Of a stretch of DNA of 55,573 nt, positions 46,757-55,573 are shown piece after piece. Source of the stretch: Burkholderiaceae bacterium (GTDB lineage Bacteria > Pseudomonadota > Gammaproteobacteria > Burkholderiales > Burkholderiaceae_D); NCBI GenBank assembly GCA_023653025.1, contig JAMNXS010000011.1, forward strand, positions 1 to 55,573. Direction: 5' to 3'. Made by a program: the position numbers and the translations under genes. Position 1 is the stretch's first letter, and each line of letters begins with the position of its first letter. The notes beneath the pieces were generated by a model. The model had not been told where the DNA came from, ran no database searches, and saw only the letters and a list, made by a program, of their open reading frames with translations.

Positions 46757-47572
46757 ATGGACTTCGATCTCCACGGCCGGCGCGCCTATGCCTACACCGG
46801 CGGCAAGCGCTTCGATCCGGCGCTGCCGGTCGCCGTCTTCATCCACGGCGCGCAGAACGACCACTCGGTCTGGGGCCTGCAGTCGCGCTACTTCGCCCAC
46901 CACGGCTTCGCGGTGCTGGCAGTCGACCTGCCCGGCCACGGCCGCAGCGCCGCACCGGCGCTGGCCAGCGTCGAGCAGATGGCCGACTGGCTCAATGCTC
47001 TGCTCGACGCGGCCGGCGCAGGCAAGGCGGTCCTGATCGGGCACAGCATGGGCTCGCTGATTGCGCTCGAGGCAGCCGCGCGCCGTCCGCAACGCGTGGC
47101 GGGCATCGCGCTGGTCGGCACCGCCTATCCGATGAAAGTGTCGCCCGCGCTGCTCGAGACGGCGCGCGAGCGCGAGCCGGCGGCCATCGAGATGGTGAAC
47201 CAGTGGTCGCATTCGTCGATCGCGCAAAAGCCGTCGGCGCCCGGCCCCGGCTTCTATGTGCCCGGCGGCAGCCGGCGGCTGATGCAGCGTATTGCGCAGC
47301 GCAATCCCGAGCAGGTGTTCTTCACCGATTTCACAGCCTGTAACGACTACGTGCATGGCGAACAGGCCGCCGCCGCGCTGGCCTGCCCGGCGCTGTTCCT
47401 GCTCGGCCGCAAGGATGTGATGACGCCGCCGAAGGCCGCCGCGGCGCTGGCAGCAGCCATGCCGGGCGCGCGCGTGGTGACGCTGGAGGGAAGCGGCCAT
47501 GCGCTGATGGCCGAGCAGCCGGATCAGGTGCTAGAGACGCTGTTCCGCTTCGCTTCCGAGGCCGCGAAGTAA
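46757..47572 (+). CDS. Alpha/beta hydrolase
   Basis: Soluble 271-residue alpha/beta hydrolase. VFIHGAQNDHSVWGLQSRYF is the oxyanion region, the nucleophile S97 is in VLIGHSMGSLIALEAA, the acid is probably in LLGRKDVMTPPKAA, and the His in EGSGHALMAEQP. The DLPGHGRS motif fits the epoxide hydrolase/haloperoxidase-like group. The substrate is unknown; the coupling to the sulfhydrylase gene (1-nt gap) hints at a linked role. Its last 49 bp overlap the convergent YihY gene. Confidence 0.9.
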   Translation: MDFDLHGRRAYAYTGGKRFDPALPVAVFIHGAQNDHSVWGLQSRYFAHHGFAVLAVDLPGHGRSAAPALASVEQMADWLNALLDAAGAGKAVLIGHSMGSLIALEAAARRPQRVAGIALVGTAYPMKVSPALLETAREREPAAIEMVNQWSHSSIAQKPSAPGPGFYVPGGSRRLMQRIAQRNPEQVFFTDFTACNDYVHGEQAAAALACPALFLLGRKDVMTPPKAAAALAAAMPGARVVTLEGSGHALMAEQPDQVLETLFRFASEAAK

Positions 47573-48810
47573 TCGGCCAGCGTCAGCGACAGGTCGCGCT
47601 CGACCATGCGGTCGACGCGCGCCGCCAGCGGCGACTGCGGCGCCGGCGTGAATGCGAAGCGGCGGTAGATCTCGGCCAGCGTCAGCCGCTCCGGGCTGGC
47701 CAGCAGCGTCCAGCGCTCCTGCCGCAGCCACGAGCGGCGCCGCCAGCGCAGCCCGATCTTGCCGTCGGAGCGCAGGCGAGCGACCCAGCCGGCCTCCAGC
47801 ATCCGCTGCAGCAGGGCGTCCGATTCCTCGAAGCCGAGACGGGTCAGCTCGCGCAGCTTCAGCACATCGACCGCCGCCTGTCCGGCGCGCGCATCGATCA
47901 GCACCTTCAGCACCGCCATTGCGTCGAGGAACTCGCCGCCCGGCGCCGCGCTGTGCCACCAGCGCTCGTAGCGGACGACCGGCAGCGCTGCGGCCACCAC
48001 CGCGCCCAGCAGGGTGATCAGCCAGAACAGATAGACCCAGATCAGGAAAATCGGCACGGCCGCCAGCGCGCCATAGATAGCGCGATAGCCGCCGCCGAGG
48101 TTGATCGCGAACGCGAATAGGCGGCGCGTGATCTCGAACGCGATGGCCGCGACCAGGCCGCCGATCACGGCCTCGCGCCAATCCACCTGCCGGTTCGGCA
48201 CGGTCTGGTAAAGCAGCGCGAAGGCAAGCGTCGACAAGCCGAGCGACAGCAGCAGGGTCAGCGCGCCGAGCAGCAGCGAGCCCTTGCGCGAGCCGGCGCC
48301 GAGCAGCGGCAGGAATTCGGACGCGGCCGTCAGCGAGGCGCCCAGCAGTAGCGGCCCCATCGTCATCACCGACCAGTAGACGACCATCCGCTGCAGGAAG
48401 GGCCGCGTCTCGCGCACGCGCCACAAGCGGTTCAGCGTGCGGTCGACCGTGCCGAACATGAAGATGGCGGTCACGATCAGAAACACGGCGCCGGCGGCCG
48501 ACAGCCGGCTGGCCTTGGCCGAGAACTGCGTCAGGTAGTCGAGTATGGTGTTAGCCACGCCGCGCGGCATCACCGACTGCACGAAATAAGCCTCGAGCGA
48601 ATCGCGGAAGGTCGTGAACAACGGGAAGGTCGTGAAGATCGCGAATGCAATCGTCAACACCGGCACCAGCGCCAGCACGGTCGTGTAGGTCAGGCTGCCG
48701 GCGACCTCTGGCAGCCGCTCCTCGCGCAGCCGGCGCAGCACGAAGCGCAGCAGGTCGCGGGTCTGCACGCGCGTCCAGCGCGCTTCGGGATCGGGGGAAC
48801 GTGGCGTCAT
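47524..48810 (-). CDS. YihY/virulence factor BrkB family membrane protein
   Basis: Polytopic inner-membrane protein of the YihY/UPF0761 family (once mis-called RNase BN); function unsettled. With ATG 48810 (MTPRSPDPEARWTRVQ) it has 428 residues; ATG 48885 would add 25. Neither has a clear ribosome site. Six helices and the family segments AGSLTYTTVLALVPVLTIAFA, SRLSAAGAVFLIVTAIFMFGTVDRTLNRLW in parts, and GGYRAIYGALAAVPIFLIWVYLFW are present, followed by a C-terminal cytoplasmic winged-helix-like region (about 300-428). Convergent overlap of 49 bp with the hydrolase; divergent from wrbA. Confidence 0.9.
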   Translation of the reverse strand: MTPRSPDPEARWTRVQTRDLLRFVLRRLREERLPEVAGSLTYTTVLALVPVLTIAFAIFTTFPLFTTFRDSLEAYFVQSVMPRGVANTILDYLTQFSAKASRLSAAGAVFLIVTAIFMFGTVDRTLNRLWRVRETRPFLQRMVVYWSVMTMGPLLLGASLTAASEFLPLLGAGSRKGSLLLGALTLLLSLGLSTLAFALLYQTVPNRQVDWREAVIGGLVAAIAFEITRRLFAFAINLGGGYRAIYGALAAVPIFLIWVYLFWLITLLGAVVAAALPVVRYERWWHSAAPGGEFLDAMAVLKVLIDARAGQAAVDVLKLRELTRLGFEESDALLQRMLEAGWVARLRSDGKIGLRWRRRSWLRQERWTLLASPERLTLAEIYRRFAFTPAPQSPLAARVDRMVERDLSLTLADYFAASEAKRNSVSST

Positions 48811-48896
48811 GCGCGTGGATGAAAACTCGGGCCGAGCAGCCGGACCGAAAACCCGGGCCGGAATTTTGGGTTGCGAAAGGGGCATGTAAAGCGGCC

Positions 48897-48902
48897 TATA
48901 AT
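48897..48902 (+). promoter_or_regulatory. -10 box at the wrbA start (possible leaderless transcript)
   Basis: A perfect TATAAT lies 8 nt before the wrbA ATG (48911), so transcription would start at or next to the start codon. No Shine-Dalgarno is present in ACAAGTC. The -35 match is poor. On the minus strand the overlapping TATTAT (48903-48898) could serve the YihY gene. Confidence 0.45.
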
Positions 48903-48904
48903 AA

Positions 48905-49519
<615 letters not shown>

Positions 49520-49522
49520 GCC

Positions 49523-49936
49523 ATGGAACTCACGCCCTCCCTGCTGCGCCTGCACCGCATCGCCTCCGCCAGCCTCGTGCTGCTGATCGTGCTGTGCGTG
49601 CTGTGGGAGCTGGTGCTCGCACCGCTGCGTCCGGGTGGCTCGTGGATGGTGATCAAGGCGCTGCCGCTGCTGGCGCCGCTGCCCGGTACGCTGCGCCGCA
49701 ACGTCTACACGATGCAGTGGGCGTCGATGATGATCCTGCTGTACTTTACCGAGGGCGTGGTGCGCGCATGGAGCGAGAGCGGGCCGTCGCAATGGCTGGC
49801 TTTCGGTGAGATCCTGCTGTCGAGCGCCTACTTCTTCTGCGCAATCTTCTTCCTGCGCCCGTACAAGCAGCAAGCGAAACGGCTGGCGCGCGAGGCCATC
49901 GAGAAGGCCGCCGAAGGACACGAGCAGCAGCGATGA
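49523..49936 (+). CDS. DUF2069 membrane protein
   Basis: A 137-residue inner-membrane protein with four hydrophobic helices, matching the DUF2069 pattern seen next to wrbA in many proteobacteria (E. coli YfgJ-like order aside). ALPLLAPLPGTLRRNVYTMQW and ILLYFTEGVVRAWSE are typical. Function unknown. The ATG of the next gene overlaps its stop (ATGA). Confidence 0.85.
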   Translation: MELTPSLLRLHRIASASLVLLIVLCVLWELVLAPLRPGGSWMVIKALPLLAPLPGTLRRNVYTMQWASMMILLYFTEGVVRAWSESGPSQWLAFGEILLSSAYFFCAIFFLRPYKQQAKRLAREAIEKAAEGHEQQR

Positions 49937-51339
49937 GCGCCGCCTTCCTCGCGCAGTGCCGTGCCACGATCGGGGATGCGCAGGTCCTGACCGGCGACGA
50001 CATGGCGCGCTTCCTGACCGACTGGCGCGGCCGCTTCACCGGTCGTGCGCTCGCGGTGCTGCGCCCGGCCGACACCGCCGAAGTGGCCGCGCTGGCGCGC
50101 CACTGCGCTCAGCATCGTGTGCCTGTCGTCCCGCAGGGCGGCAACACCGGGCTGGTGCTGGGCAGCGTGCCCGACGCCAGTGGCGAGGCCGTCGTGCTGT
50201 CGCTGGCGCGCCTGAACCGCATCCGCAACGTCGATCCTGTCAACGACACGCTGACCGCCGAGGCCGGCTGTCTGCTGCAGCAAGTCCAGCAGGCAGCGGC
50301 TGATGCGGGACGGCTGTTCCCGCTATCGCTCGCCTCCGAGGGCAGCTGCACGATCGGCGGCAACCTGTCGACGAATGCCGGCGGCACGGCTGTGCTCCGC
50401 TACGGGAACATGCGCGAGCTGACGCTGGGGCTCGAAGTCGTCACCGCGCAGGGCGAGGTCTGGAACGGACTACGCGGCCTGCGGAAGGACAACACCGGCT
50501 ATGACCTGCGCGACCTGTTCATCGGTGCCGAGGGCACGCTGGGCATCATCACCGCCGCCGTGCTGAAACTCTTCGCGCTACCGGCAGCGCGGGCTACCGC
50601 GCTGTTTGCGCTCGGCTCGCCACGCGATGCGCTGGCCCTGCTCACCGTGGCACGGCAGCGCTGCGATGCATCCCTGACCGGCTTCGAACTGTTTTCCGAC
50701 GTCTGCCTGCAACTGGTGGCAAAGCATTTCAGCACGCTTCGCTCGCCGTTCGCAGGACGTCATCCGCACTATGTGCTGCTCGAGATTTCCGATGCCGAGT
50801 CGGCAGCTCATGCGGCGGCGCTGCTCGAGTCGGTCGCCGGCGTGGCGCTTGAGCGTGGCCTGGTCAGGGATGCCGCGATCGCCGCCTCGCTGTCGCAGTC
50901 GACTGCGCTGTGGGCGCTGCGCGAGCATATCTCGATGGCGCAGGCAGCCGAAGGCAAGAACATCAAGCACGACATCGCGCTGCCGATCTCACGCATTGCC
51001 GATTTCGTCGAGCAGACCGATGCCGAGCTGCAGCGCCGCTTTGTCGGCTGCCGGATGGTCATCTTCGGCCACCTCGGAGACGGCAACCTGCATTACAACG
51101 TGTCGGCGCCGGCGGGCGCCGACGACGATGAATTCCTGCGCCGGCAGCCCGAAGTCAACCTCGTCGTGCACGACAGCGTGCACCGCTTCGGCGGCTCGAT
51201 CTCGGCCGAGCACGGGCTGGGCGCGCTCAAGCGCGACGAAATCAAGCGTTACAAATCCGGGACCGAGCTGGACATGATGATGGCCATCAAGCGGGCGCTA
51301 GACCCGCTGAACCTGATGAATCCGGGGAAGGTGCTGTAG
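49933..51339 (+). CDS. FAD-linked oxidase, D-2-hydroxyacid dehydrogenase type
   Basis: Flavoenzyme of the GlcD/D2HGDH/D-LDH family, 468 residues. The PCMH FAD domain (about 35-215) contains VPQGGNTGLVLGS and LFIGAEGTLGIITAAV; the C-terminal FAD-oxidase domain contains GHLGDGNLHYNV and SISAEHGLGALKRDEI with the metal-binding His residues and ends LNLMNPGKVL. The probable substrate is D-2-hydroxyglutarate or D-lactate; the sequence does not decide. It overlaps the DUF2069 gene by 4 nt, so wrbA-DUF2069-oxidase is one operon. Confidence 0.92.
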   Translation: MSAAFLAQCRATIGDAQVLTGDDMARFLTDWRGRFTGRALAVLRPADTAEVAALARHCAQHRVPVVPQGGNTGLVLGSVPDASGEAVVLSLARLNRIRNVDPVNDTLTAEAGCLLQQVQQAAADAGRLFPLSLASEGSCTIGGNLSTNAGGTAVLRYGNMRELTLGLEVVTAQGEVWNGLRGLRKDNTGYDLRDLFIGAEGTLGIITAAVLKLFALPAARATALFALGSPRDALALLTVARQRCDASLTGFELFSDVCLQLVAKHFSTLRSPFAGRHPHYVLLEISDAESAAHAAALLESVAGVALERGLVRDAAIAASLSQSTALWALREHISMAQAAEGKNIKHDIALPISRIADFVEQTDAELQRRFVGCRMVIFGHLGDGNLHYNVSAPAGADDDEFLRRQPEVNLVVHDSVHRFGGSISAEHGLGALKRDEIKRYKSGTELDMMMAIKRALDPLNLMNPGKVL

Positions 51340-51378
51340 AGCGGCTTTCGCCGGATTCCCACTGTCCACGGAGTCCGC

Positions 51379-51804
51379 ATGAATGCATTTGCCCGGCGCG
51401 CGCTGCTGGCCGCGCTGCCCTTGCTGCTGGTCCCTTCCGCCGCCTCGGCGGTCCACCGCTGCGAGACCGGCGGCCAGCCCATGTATACCGACCTGCCCTG
51501 CGACGGCCGCTCGCTGGCGCCGCCACCGCCGCCGGCCGCACCGGCGACCGACGACCGGCTCAAGCGCGAACGCACGGAACTGAACCGGCTGCAGAAGCTG
51601 CGTGAGCAGCGCGAGCGGCAGGACCAGCAGATCCGCGACCTCGCTGCGCGCGGCGCGGCGGCACGAGAAAAGAAATGCCGGTCGCTGACGCAGCAGGTCA
51701 AATGGCGCGAGGAAGACCTGCGCGAGACCACGCTCGACAAGGCGGAGAAGGCGCGCGTGCGGCTGCGGCGCGCGCAGGAGAAGTTCGACTCGGAATGTCG
51801 ATAG
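51379..51804 (+). CDS. Periplasmic DUF4124-like protein
   Basis: A 141-residue exported protein: signal peptide 1-24 (MNAFARRALLAALPLLLVPS, then AASA), a short DUF4124-like segment with paired cysteines (HRCETGGQPMYTDLPCDG), a Pro-rich stretch, and a long charged coiled coil (about 58-135) with a further Cys pair (KKCRSL and SECR). Function unknown. It follows the oxidase by 39 nt. Confidence 0.8.
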   Translation: MNAFARRALLAALPLLLVPSAASAVHRCETGGQPMYTDLPCDGRSLAPPPPPAAPATDDRLKRERTELNRLQKLREQRERQDQQIRDLAARGAAAREKKCRSLTQQVKWREEDLRETTLDKAEKARVRLRRAQEKFDSECR

Positions 51805-51824
51805 TGGTGTGTCGGGCTAGTCGT

Positions 51825-51973
51825 GGCGGATTTCGCTGCGCTCTATCCGCCCTACGGTCGATCCCGTTGCTTATGAATTGCGTAGGGCGGATAGAGCGCA
51901 GCGAAATCCGCCCTACGGTCGATCCCGTTGCTTATGAATTGTGTAGGGCGGATAGAGCGCAGCGAAATCCGCC
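51825..51973. repeat. Family-1 palindromic repeats, one inverted and two tandem copies (61-bp period)
   Basis: Copy 51825-51855 (GGCGGATTTCGCTGCGCTCT...) faces copies 51882-51912 and 51943-51973, which are in tandem at a 61-bp period with the spacer ACGGTCGATCCCGTTGCTTA... This fills the gap between the convergent DUF4124-like gene and the chemoreceptor gene. Confidence 0.9.
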
Positions 51974-51993
51974 ATACACGACCATAGTCAGAT

Positions 51994-53970
51994 TCATACC
52001 CTAAACGCCCGCACCGACTCCAGCAACGCCGCCGACTGCTGCGCCATGCTGTCGGCGGCGGCCGCCGCCTGCTCGACCAGCGCGGCGTTCTGCTGCGTGC
52101 CCTGATCGATGTGGGAAATCGCGCGGTTCACCTGGTCGATGCCGGCGCTCTGCTCGCTGCTGGCCGCGCTGATCTCGGCGATGATGTCCGACACCCTGGC
52201 CACGCCATCGGTCACCTGCTGCATCATCGCGCCGGCCTCGGCGGCGAGCGCGCTGCCCTCGCCGATGCGACCGGCCGAATCGCCGATCAGCGACTTGATC
52301 TCCTTGGCCGCCGCCGCGCTGCGTCCGGCCAGCGCGCGCACCTCGGCGGCAACGACGGCAAAACCGCGTCCCTGCTCGCCGGCGCGCGCCGCCTCGACCG
52401 CCGCATTCAGCGCGAGGATGTTAGTCTGGAAGGCGATGCCGTCGATCACCCCGATGATGTCGGCCATGTGCTTCGACGAGGCATCGATGTCGGCCATGGT
52501 CGTCACCACCCGCGCCACCATCCGGCCGCCATCGCGTGCCAGCTCGGCGGCCGACGCGGCCAGCTGGTTGGCCTGCGACGCATTGTCGGCGTTCTGGCGC
52601 ACGGTCGACGTCAGTTCCTCCATCGACGATGCTGTCTCCTCGACGCTGGCGGCCTGCTGCTCGGTGCGGGCTGACAGATCGCGGTTGCCGCCGGCGATTT
52701 CGCCGGACGCATTGGCGATCTGGTCGCAGCCCTCGCGCACCCGGCGCACGACGGACGACAGGCCGTCGCTGATGCCGTTCATGGCGCCGATCAGTTGTCC
52801 GATCTCGTCGCGCCGCGCGGCCTCGAGCCTGCCGGTGAGGTCGCCGGTGGACATGCGCTCCGCGAGACGGCTGGCCTCGGCCAGCGGCCGGGCGACAGTG
52901 CGGCGGATGATCACGTACAGAACCGAGGCCACGACGCCCAGCGCCAGCAGCACGGCCAGCATGTACAGGTTGCGCAGCCGCGCGAACTCGCGCGTGATTT
53001 CCTCGGTATACGCGCCGCCGGCCACCAGCCAGCCCCAGTCGGCAAATTCCTGGTAGGCGACCACTTTTTCGCGCGCCGCCGTCTCGCCTTTTTCCTTGTT
53101 GATCCACGGGTAGCGGATCACGCCCTGCTTCTTGTCCAGCATCTCGCGGATGAACGCGCGGCCGTCGCTGTCTTTCGCCTCCAGCAGGCTCTGCCCCTCT
53201 TTCACCGGATGCAGCAGCAACAGGCCGCGGTCCTTGCCCTCGCGTGCGTCCAGCACATAGAAATAGCCGGTCTCGCCGACCTTCAGCGCGCGTATCCTGT
53301 CCTTGAGGGCGTTCATATCGTCGCTGATGTCGACCCCGACGTACAGCGCACCGATCACGGCGCCGCCGGCGTCGCGCACCGGACGGTACTCGGAGATGAC
53401 CTGTTTGCCGAACAGCTTGGCCAGTCCCTGATAGCTGCGCCCGGCGAGCAGCCGCGCATACGCCGGGCTGGCGCGGTCGAGCGCGGTGCCGACGGCGCGT
53501 TCGCCGTTTTCCTTGCGCACCGACGTGGAGATGCGAATGAAGTCGTCGCCGCTGCGCACGAAGATGGTGGCCGGCACACCGGTGCGCTCGGTGAAGCGGT
53601 CGGGGTTGCCGAAATCGCCGTTGAGCACCGTGCCGCCGCTGCGCAGCACCGGGGTCGGGCGTCCGCCCACATCGACCGTCTTGCCTGGCTCGAGCGCGAA
53701 GCCGTCGCCAAATCCGCCGGCAAACATCTTCGAAAAGCGCTGGACCGAACTGCTGACGGCCTGGTTGAACATCTGGATCATGTTGACGACCGACCGCGCA
53801 TCGTCGGCCACATGCGCAATCGCGCGCTCCTCGAGCAGCTTCGATGTCGAATAGCCTATGCCGGCAACCAGCGCCGACAGGACGAGGCCGACCAGCACGA
53901 AGGTCATCAGCGTCAGACGCGCACCGATTCCCCAGCGCGTGCGTTCGGACAACTGGTCAGGGTGGCTCAT
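51994..53970 (-). CDS. Methyl-accepting chemotaxis protein with periplasmic Cache domain
   Basis: Transmembrane chemoreceptor signalling to CheA/CheW. With ATG 53970 ([17 protein letters not shown] upstream) it has 658 residues; ATG 53991 is also possible. Order: TM1 (about 19-39), large Cache-type ligand domain (about 45-325, with [30 protein letters not shown]), TM2 (about 335-355), HAMP (about 355-410), and signalling domain with the hairpin tip [30 protein letters not shown] in parts, and flanking methylation helices. No C-terminal CheR-docking pentapeptide. The ligand is unknown; small organic acids are common for such domains. Confidence 0.95.
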   Translation of the reverse strand: MSHPDQLSERTRWGIGARLTLMTFVLVGLVLSALVAGIGYSTSKLLEERAIAHVADDARSVVNMIQMFNQAVSSSVQRFSKMFAGGFGDGFALEPGKTVDVGGRPTPVLRSGGTVLNGDFGNPDRFTERTGVPATIFVRSGDDFIRISTSVRKENGERAVGTALDRASPAYARLLAGRSYQGLAKLFGKQVISEYRPVRDAGGAVIGALYVGVDISDDMNALKDRIRALKVGETGYFYVLDAREGKDRGLLLLHPVKEGQSLLEAKDSDGRAFIREMLDKKQGVIRYPWINKEKGETAAREKVVAYQEFADWGWLVAGGAYTEEITREFARLRNLYMLAVLLALGVVASVLYVIIRRTVARPLAEASRLAERMSTGDLTGRLEAARRDEIGQLIGAMNGISDGLSSVVRRVREGCDQIANASGEIAGGNRDLSARTEQQAASVEETASSMEELTSTVRQNADNASQANQLAASAAELARDGGRMVARVVTTMADIDASSKHMADIIGVIDGIAFQTNILALNAAVEAARAGEQGRGFAVVAAEVRALAGRSAAAAKEIKSLIGDSAGRIGEGSALAAEAGAMMQQVTDGVARVSDIIAEISAASSEQSAGIDQVNRAISHIDQGTQQNAALVEQAAAAADSMAQQSAALLESVRAFRV

Positions 53971-54176
53971 GGTCTCGGCTCCGGCGTTCATCAGGGGGAC
54001 ATGCTATGGCGTTGTTACGGCGACCATGGCCGGGGATTGAGGGGGTTTTCCGCGTCAGTTCGAATAACCCCAGCGGACGTCGGGAATTGGGGAGGCCCGT
54101 TCCGGCCTGCGGGTGCCAGCCGGCGGCCGATGCGCCGGCATAGGGTGTGGCTAGCTTGCCCGGGGAGGATGCCGGT

Positions 54177-54533
54177 TCAGGCTTCGCCGGCGGTTGCGGC
54201 ACCTTGGGCCTCGGCTGCCTCGGCTGCCTCGGCTGCCTTTCTCGCAGCGTAGCCGGGGCCGAAGTGCTGGTACAGGTACTCGAACAGTTCCTCGAGCTGG
54301 CGCGCGTTAGCGATATAGACCTTGTTGTTGTCGACCGACTTCACGAACACCATCTCGAGCCCGGCCAGCGACTCGAGTTGCTTGTAGACGGCGGACGCGC
54401 CGAGATCGATGCGGGCGGCGATGTCCAGCATCTGCATCCCTTCGGGGCCGGCGTCGAGCAGGCACTTGATGATCTGCACGCGCTCCTCGATCGACATCGC
54501 GCCGAGCAGCCGGGCAATCTGTTTGGCATCCAT
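54177..54533 (-). CDS. ArsR-like winged-helix transcriptional regulator
   Basis: A 118-residue DNA-binding protein. I chose ATG 54533 (MDAKQIARLLGAMS); 12 more residues upstream are unlikely. The winged helix (about 10-75) reads MSIEERVQIIKCLLDAGPEG then MQMLDIAARIDLGASAVYKQLESL and the wing VDNNKVYIANARQLEELF. No arsenic or metal-binding Cys pair is present. The C-terminus is Ala/Glu-rich (AAEAAEAAEAQG). It lies downstream of the Crp/Fnr gene on the same strand; ligand and targets are unknown. Confidence 0.75.
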   Translation of the reverse strand: MDAKQIARLLGAMSIEERVQIIKCLLDAGPEGMQMLDIAARIDLGASAVYKQLESLAGLEMVFVKSVDNNKVYIANARQLEELFEYLYQHFGPGYAARKAAEAAEAAEAQGAATAGEA

Positions 54534-54628
54534 GGTGGGCAGTCGGGGGAAAGTGGAAACACCTGCCATTAAATCACAGGTGGCCTCCCCGGCCGGCGCC
54601 GGCCCGGCGAGCGAGCCGGCGGGGCAGG

Positions 54629-55417
54629 CTAGCGCTTGAGCGCCGGCAGGCGGCGCAGCAGTTTCAGCCCGTCGACATCCATGATCTCGATGAATTTCTG
54701 ATCGACCCGGATGAAACCGCAGCGGCTGAAGCCCGACAGCGTGCGGCTGACGGTTTCGAGCGTCAGGCCGAGGTAGCTGCCGATGTCCTCGCGCGTCATC
54801 CGCAGGTGGAAGGACTTGTCGGAAAAACCCATCGCCCGAAACTTCTGCGAGATCGACAGTAAAAACTTCGCCACGCGCGCCTCGGCCGGCAGCGTGCCCA
54901 TCATGTACTCGACCTTCTGGCCTGCGATCAGCGCATTGCTCATCAACTCGAGGATGCGGCGCCGGAAGCCGTAGGCATGGCTCGAGCTGGCATGGAAAAA
55001 ATCCATCGGCACGACGATCAGTTCGATGTCGGATAAGGCTACCAGCGTGTTCTTGAACTGCTTGGATTCGATGCCGTCGAACCCGACCACATCGCCCTTC
55101 ATCGGGAAGTCGAGAATTTTCTCATTGCCGTACTTGTCGACCCACGAGGTCTTCAGGAAGCCGGCGTAGACGATGAACAGCGCATCGCAGCGATCGCCCG
55201 CAGAGTAGACGCGCGCGCCGGTGCGCGATTTGATGTGCTGGAATCGGTAGGCATCGCCGGCAGGCGAGTCCTCGGCATCGATGCGCAGGATCTGGCAGAT
55301 CTGTTCGACCGTCGACCAGAGTCGTGGAAAATTGTCCGGCATCTTCGAGACTTTGCCGACCTCCGCATAACTGCGCGGATCGACATACTCACTGCTGATT
55401 TTTTGTAGCGTTTGCAT
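54629..55417 (-). CDS. Crp/Fnr-family transcriptional regulator
   Basis: A 262-residue regulator with an N-terminal cyclic-nucleotide-type beta-barrel (about 55-165), dimerisation helix (about 165-185) and C-terminal helix-turn-helix (about 208-232, MTREDIGSYLGLTLETVSRTLSGF, with the Fnr-like E-x2-S-R). Only three cysteines (C41, C77, C234) exist and there is no N-terminal cysteine cluster, so it cannot bind an Fnr-type [4Fe-4S] cluster at the usual place. The signal is unknown. It resembles the second Fnr/Anr-like regulators of Burkholderiales. Confidence 0.93.
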   Translation of the reverse strand: MQTLQKISSEYVDPRSYAEVGKVSKMPDNFPRLWSTVEQICQILRIDAEDSPAGDAYRFQHIKSRTGARVYSAGDRCDALFIVYAGFLKTSWVDKYGNEKILDFPMKGDVVGFDGIESKQFKNTLVALSDIELIVVPMDFFHASSSHAYGFRRRILELMSNALIAGQKVEYMMGTLPAEARVAKFLLSISQKFRAMGFSDKSFHLRMTREDIGSYLGLTLETVSRTLSGFSRCGFIRVDQKFIEIMDVDGLKLLRRLPALKR

Positions 55418-55573
55418 GCGGTTCCCCCAGGTTTGAAATCGCTGCGTTGCAGCGACAACATGGGAGCGATACTAAGGGAAATCCTTATGTTTATTTTTGC
55501 AAACTGTTTGTTTCATGAGTTCGGTCAAGGAACATTAACCGCCTTACATCTTGACCTTCATCACCTCCTTCCA

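Noticed and set aside
55544-55573. Minus-strand frame WKEVMKVKM ending in TAA at the window edge, possibly the 3' end of an upstream gene
   Set aside because: Only nine codons are visible; the AAGGAGGTGAT stretch could equally be a ribosome site or chance. Not enough to call a gene.

Overview
The window looks like a chromosomal segment of a high-GC betaproteobacterium of the order Burkholderiales. An Oxalobacteraceae-like genome (Herbaspirillum/Noviherbaspirillum/Herminiimonas neighbourhood) is my best guess. The guess rests on gene order: rpsO-pnp-quinone oxidoreductase-tpiA-secG-tRNA-Leu-nuoABCD, ilvI-ilvH-ilvC-psd-pssA-leuA, leuC-entericidin-leuD-leuB-asd-fimV-truA-trpF-trpB-trpA-accD-folC-SPOR-purF-metZ, all on the minus strand. 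No rRNA or complete plasmid, phage or transposon module is present.

Layout. 1-3713: start of the complex I operon (nuoD cut by the window edge, nuoC, nuoB, nuoA), tRNA-Leu(GAG), secG, tpiA. 3878-5876: two unfamiliar paralogous genes inserted between tpiA and the quinone oxidoreductase; the upstream one is broken by two in-frame stops. 5965-10367: quinone oxidoreductase, pnp, rpsO, and on the plus strand a sigma32-type promoter with a small heat-shock protein. 10404-10707: a cluster of short palindromic repeats, part of it a 71-bp tandem array. 10716-19109: the branched-chain amino acid/phospholipid block leuA, pssA, psd, ilvC, ilvH, ilvI. A plus-strand orphan gene (14160-15539) is inserted between psd and ilvC, next to a 152-bp tandem duplication of the ilvC 3' end and its terminator. 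A leucine-rich leader peptide (leuL) precedes leuA, and a terminator plus candidate leader peptide precedes ilvI.

19658-22927: RDD membrane protein, lipase-like hydrolase, TetR regulator, fasciclin protein, LOG-family protein. 23035-35117: metZ, purF, SPOR protein, folC, accD, trpA, trpB, trpF, truA, fimV; cvpA is absent from its usual place. 35259-39900: asd, leuB, leuD, entericidin-like lipoprotein, leuC. 40096-45229: M48 lipoprotein peptidase, two MFS transporters around aroC, CBS-pair protein. 45445-55417: O-acetylhomoserine sulfhydrylase with an alpha/beta hydrolase, a YihY-family membrane protein, WrbA, a DUF2069 protein, an FAD-linked oxidase, a DUF4124-like protein, a chemoreceptor, a small winged-helix regulator and a Crp/Fnr-type regulator.

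Most genes are housekeeping: respiration, amino-acid biosynthesis (Leu/Ile/Val, Trp, Met, aspartate family, chorismate), phospholipid and fatty-acid synthesis. The accessory content consists of the three orphan insertions, which look less GC-rich than their neighbours (judged by eye), and two families of dispersed palindromic repeats in intergenic gaps. The most interesting points are the twice-interrupted orphan paralog, the ilvC-end duplication whose terminator stems differ by four compensatory pairs, and the apparently leaderless leuL attenuator peptide.
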